A stretch of DNA of 64,000 nt. Source: Streptomyces xantholiticus (GTDB taxonomy: Bacteria; Actinomycetota; Actinomycetes; Streptomycetales; Streptomycetaceae). Below, piece by piece: positions 61,572-64,000 of this stretch. Made by a program: the position numbers and the translations under genes. The notes under the pieces were generated by a model. It saw only the letters and a program-made list of their open reading frames with translations. It was not told where the DNA came from and ran no database searches. Every line of letters begins with the position of its first letter. The first letter of the stretch is position 1. The stretch spans positions 1 to 64,000 of the forward strand of contig NZ_BMWB01000020.1 in NCBI RefSeq assembly GCF_014651015.1, given 5' to 3'.

Positions 61572-62340
61572 ATGCCCGCAGTGACTGTCGAGAACCCGAT
61601 CACCCTGCCGCGCGTCGCCGCGCCCGCAGAGGCCGTGCCGCGGGGTCACCTACCTGATCGACGGCACCTTCGTGCACCAGGACAGCAACGGCGGCGGCGG
61701 GACCATCCGCAACGGCGACACGCAGTGGATGACAGCAGGCAGCGGTCTGCTGCACATCGAGGCGCCGCCGGAGTCGCTCGTCGTGTCCGGCGGGCTGTTC
61801 CACGGGCTGCAGTTGTGGGTGAACCTCCCCGCGAGCGACAAGATGATGAACCCGCGTTACCAGGACATCCGCGGCGGCCATGTGCGGCTGCTGACCTCCC
61901 CGGACGGCGGTGCGCTGCTGCGGGTGATCGCCGGTGAGCTGGACGGCCACGAGGGTCCGGGCATCACGCACACGCCGATCACGATGATCCACGCCACTCT
62001 GGCGCCGGGTGCCGAGATCACCCTGCCGTGGCGCGAGGACTTCAACGGTCTTGCCTACGTCCTCGCCGGCCGCGGTGCGGTCGGGCAGGAGCTGCGGCCG
62101 GTGCGGACGGGGCAGACGGCCGTCTTCGGTGACGGCGGTTCGCTGACCGTCCGGGCGGACGAGGCGCAGGACTCGAACACGCCCGACCTGGAGGTCGTGC
62201 TGCTCGGCGGCCGTCCGATCCGTGAACCGATGGCGCACTACGGCCCGTTCGTGATGAACACCCAGGCGGAGCTGAAGGAGGCCTTCGAGGACTTCCAGAA
62301 GGGTCTGCTCGGCACCGTCCCCGCGGTCCACGGCATGTGA
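61572..62340 (+). pseudogene. Pirin gene with internal deletion and frameshift
   Basis: The gene starts with a strong AAGGAGG and MPAVTVENPITLPRV, the usual Streptomyces pirin beginning (24 codons). At about 61643-61646 it jumps straight to VTYLIDGTFVHQD in another frame (offset +1) and then continues intact to the normal end GTVPAVHGM (231 codons). About 65 residues of the N-terminal cupin are gone, including the His-x-His region that binds the metal. A shorter C-terminal product could start at GTG 61672. Full-length pirins of this type are about 320 aa from memory. A real deletion is likeliest; an assembly error cannot be excluded. Confidence 0.8.
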
Positions 62341-62360
62341 GCGAGCACGCGCCGACGGAT

Positions 62361-62373
62361 TGACGATCCGTCA
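62361..62373. promoter_or_regulatory. TGACGATCCGTCA operator-like motif
   Basis: Exact reverse complement of the 13-mer at 14805-14817. It lies 15 bp ahead of the AI-2E transporter ATG and 20 bp past the pirin stop codon. Confidence 0.5.
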
Positions 62374-62387
62374 CCCATGCGGACCGG

Positions 62388-63515
62388 ATGGGCGGGACGG
62401 GTGGTGACGGCCGTGGTCGGGTGGGAGCTGTGCCCCCGTCGAAGCCGCTGCTGCCCGAACCCGCGAAGCGCCTCGCCGCCTGGTGCGTCGTCGCGCTTCT
62501 GGTGACGGGGGTCGCGGGCGTCGGGGTCTGGCTCGTCGTCAGGTTCCAGACCGCCGTGACGCCCGTGCTCCTCGCACTGCTGGGAACCGCGCTGCTCGGA
62601 CCGCTGTACCGGCGGCTGGTACTGATGAAGGTGCAGCGGTCCCTGGCCGCCGGGCTGACCTGCGCCGCCGTGGTGGCCGTCGTCGGCGGTGCGATCTACA
62701 TCATCGTCAACGCGCTGATCGAGACCGGCGACCAGATCATCGCGTCCCTTCGGCAGGCCGCCTCCGACCTGTCCCGGCACTTCGGAGCCGCCGGGACCTC
62801 CCTGGACGACCTCGCCTCGAATGCCAGGGGACTGCTCGGCAAGTTCGGCGGAACGGCCGCCTCCGGGGTGATCTCCGGGCTGAGCGTGGTGAGCGAGATG
62901 ATCGCGATCGCCGTGCTGGCGCTGCTGCTGATCTTCTTCTTCCTGCGGGACTCCGACCGGGCCGTCGGAGCGCTGCGCTCCCTCGCTCCCGGTGACGCCG
63001 GTGACCTGGTCGAGGCGATCGGGCGCCGTGCCTTCGGCGGCGTCGAGGGCTTCATGCGCGGCACGACGTTCATCGCGCTGATCGACGCGCTGTGCATCAC
63101 GGTCGGGCTGCTGATCCTGCGGGTGCCCGGCGCGATCGGGCTCGGGGCGCTCGTCTTCGTCGGCGCGTACATCCCCTACCTCGGGGCGTTCATCTCCGGC
63201 GCGGTCGCCGTCCTCGTCGCCCTCGCCGACCGGGGGTTCGTCATCGCGCTGTGGGTGCTCGGAGTGGTGCTGGCCGTGCAGGTGCTCGAGGGGCACGTGC
63301 TCCAGCCGATGATCCAGAGCCGTACGGTCCATATGCATCCGGCGGTGGTACTACTGGCGATCACGGCGGGGGCGAGCCTCGCGGGCATCCTCGGGATGCT
63401 GCTCGCCGTGCCGGTGACCGCGGCCGCGTTCGGTGTCGTCCGCGAACTGCGCGCCCGCTACGGCCCCGCCGGCACCCCGGGCCGCTCCGGGCCGGCCGGC
63501 GCGCCCGACTCGTAG
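62388..63515 (+). CDS. AI-2E family transporter (putative PerM-type)
   Basis: Up to 375 aa. Hydrophobic segments at about 30-90, 95-115 and five or more between 165 and 355; SLRQAASDLSRHFGAAGTSL lies in the soluble loop. LVFVGAYIPYLGAFISGAVA is the family hallmark. Members act as exporters or Na+/H+-type antiporters; the autoinducer link is not general. The start is uncertain: ATG 62388, or GTG codons shortly downstream. An operator-like motif precedes it. Confidence 0.88.
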   Translation: MGGTGGDGRGRVGAVPPSKPLLPEPAKRLAAWCVVALLVTGVAGVGVWLVVRFQTAVTPVLLALLGTALLGPLYRRLVLMKVQRSLAAGLTCAAVVAVVGGAIYIIVNALIETGDQIIASLRQAASDLSRHFGAAGTSLDDLASNARGLLGKFGGTAASGVISGLSVVSEMIAIAVLALLLIFFFLRDSDRAVGALRSLAPGDAGDLVEAIGRRAFGGVEGFMRGTTFIALIDALCITVGLLILRVPGAIGLGALVFVGAYIPYLGAFISGAVAVLVALADRGFVIALWVLGVVLAVQVLEGHVLQPMIQSRTVHMHPAVVLLAITAGASLAGILGMLLAVPVTAAAFGVVRELRARYGPAGTPGRSGPAGAPDS

Positions 63516-63680
63516 AGGTCGAGCCGGATCACTTGCCCTCGCCCCCGGACCCCCACGCGACGGGACGCTGCCGGACACCGTCGGCGGGTGTCGCGTCTAT
63601 GTCAATGGGCCGGGCGGGGGCCGGGCGGTAACCTTGCACAGGTTGTGCCCACCAAAATCGCTAAGACTGGATGAACGACG

Positions 63681-64000
63681 ATGCATCGGTACAGGTCCCA
63701 CACCTGCGGCGAGCTCCGCGCCTCTGACGTCGGAGCCGACGTCCGGCTGAGCGGCTGGCTGCACAATCGCCGAGACCTGGGCGGCATCCTCTTCATCGAT
63801 CTGCGCGACCACTACGGCATCACGCAGCTCGTCGCCCGGCCCGGCACCGCGGCCGCCGAGGTCCTCGACAAGCTGACGAAGGAGACCGTGGTCCGCGTCG
63901 ACGGCAAGGTCGTCTCCCGCGGTGCGGAGAACGTCAACCCCGAGCTGCCCACCGGCGAGATCGAGATCGAGGCAGCCGAGGTCGAGGTCCTCGGCGCCGC
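63681..64000 (+). CDS. aspS: Aspartyl-tRNA synthetase, N-terminal part (cut by window end)
   Basis: The open frame begins with ATG at 63681 (MHRYRSHTCGELR) and runs off the window after 106 codons. VRLSGWLHNRRDLGGILFIDLRDHYGITQLV (only the ends VRLSGW and GITQLV are diagnostic here) is the anticodon-binding OB fold of bacterial AspRS. It charges tRNA-Asp. The ribosome site is weak (GGATGA); another ATG at 63671 is out of frame. Confidence 0.93.
   Translation, partial: MHRYRSHTCGELRASDVGADVRLSGWLHNRRDLGGILFIDLRDHYGITQLVARPGTAAAEVLDKLTKETVVRVDGKVVSRGAENVNPELPTGEIEIEAAEVEVLGA

Overview
This is a 64 kb stretch of a high-GC actinobacterial chromosome, almost certainly Streptomyces. The reasons are the codon bias, many GTG starts, GTGA/ATGA stop-start overlaps, mycothiol-type and Bpa/proteasome-type genes, and the gene content (pknB-pbpA-ftsW/rodA-pstP-fhaB-fhaA; bkdR-bkdABC; paaABCDE; aspS). 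Two perfect ParB sites (parS, GTTTCACGTGAAAC) and four perfect Streptomyces-type DnaA boxes (TTGTCCACA) fit an origin-proximal core location. I see no phage, IS element, CRISPR array or biosynthetic cluster. This is mostly conserved core genome, and the interest lies in regulation and in a few broken genes.

Layout. 0-8.3 kb (minus strand): growth and cell-wall signalling operon fhaA-fhaB-pstP-rodA/ftsW-pbpA-pknB, with a terminator at 98-130. 8.6 kb: tRNA-Leu(CAG). 9.0-13.6 kb: a PucR-type regulator, a decayed membrane-protein fragment, a DUF2252 gene behind two tandem DnaA boxes, a J-domain protein and a rhodanese. 13.6-18.5 kb (minus): an acyl-CoA dehydrogenase and the phenylacetyl-CoA epoxidase operon paaABCDE. 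18.6-21.5 kb (plus): a tightly overlapping DUF5819-HTTM-TrmH operon. 21.7-25.6 kb: paaN (minus) diverging from paaH-paaR (plus). 25.7-30.0 kb: bkdR (minus) diverging from bkdA1B1C1, a branched-chain 2-oxo acid dehydrogenase. 30.1-34.5 kb (plus): a MobA-like/DUF6457 fusion, moeA, a K+ channel with RCK domain and a quinone oxidoreductase. 34.6-40.4 kb (minus): the proteasome activator bpa, an FtsX-type ABC exporter with its PadR regulator, and a Ser/Pro-rich surface protein. 40.6-44.1 kb: two divergent Ser/Thr kinases. 44.2-46.4 kb (minus): an APH-fold kinase and an orphan NarL-type response regulator. 46.8-50.3 kb (plus): a second 2-oxo acid dehydrogenase set. 50.6-64 kb: a GntR/MFS pair, mycothiol-dependent isomerase, CN hydrolase, LOR protein, ABM monooxygenase, thioredoxin-NHL protein, M18 aminopeptidase, acyl-CoA dehydrogenase, SseB protein, a pirin gene with an internal deletion, an AI-2E transporter and the start of aspS.

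How it fits together. An identical 18-bp operator lies in front of paaA and between paaN and paaH, and a 16/18 copy lies in front of bkdA. paaR sits at the end of the paaH operon. This predicts a local regulon that joins aromatic and branched-chain acyl-CoA catabolism. The kinase cluster at the left end and the kinase pair at 40-44 kb are membrane-anchored receptors; pstP encodes the matching phosphatase and the two FHA proteins are phosphothreonine readers.
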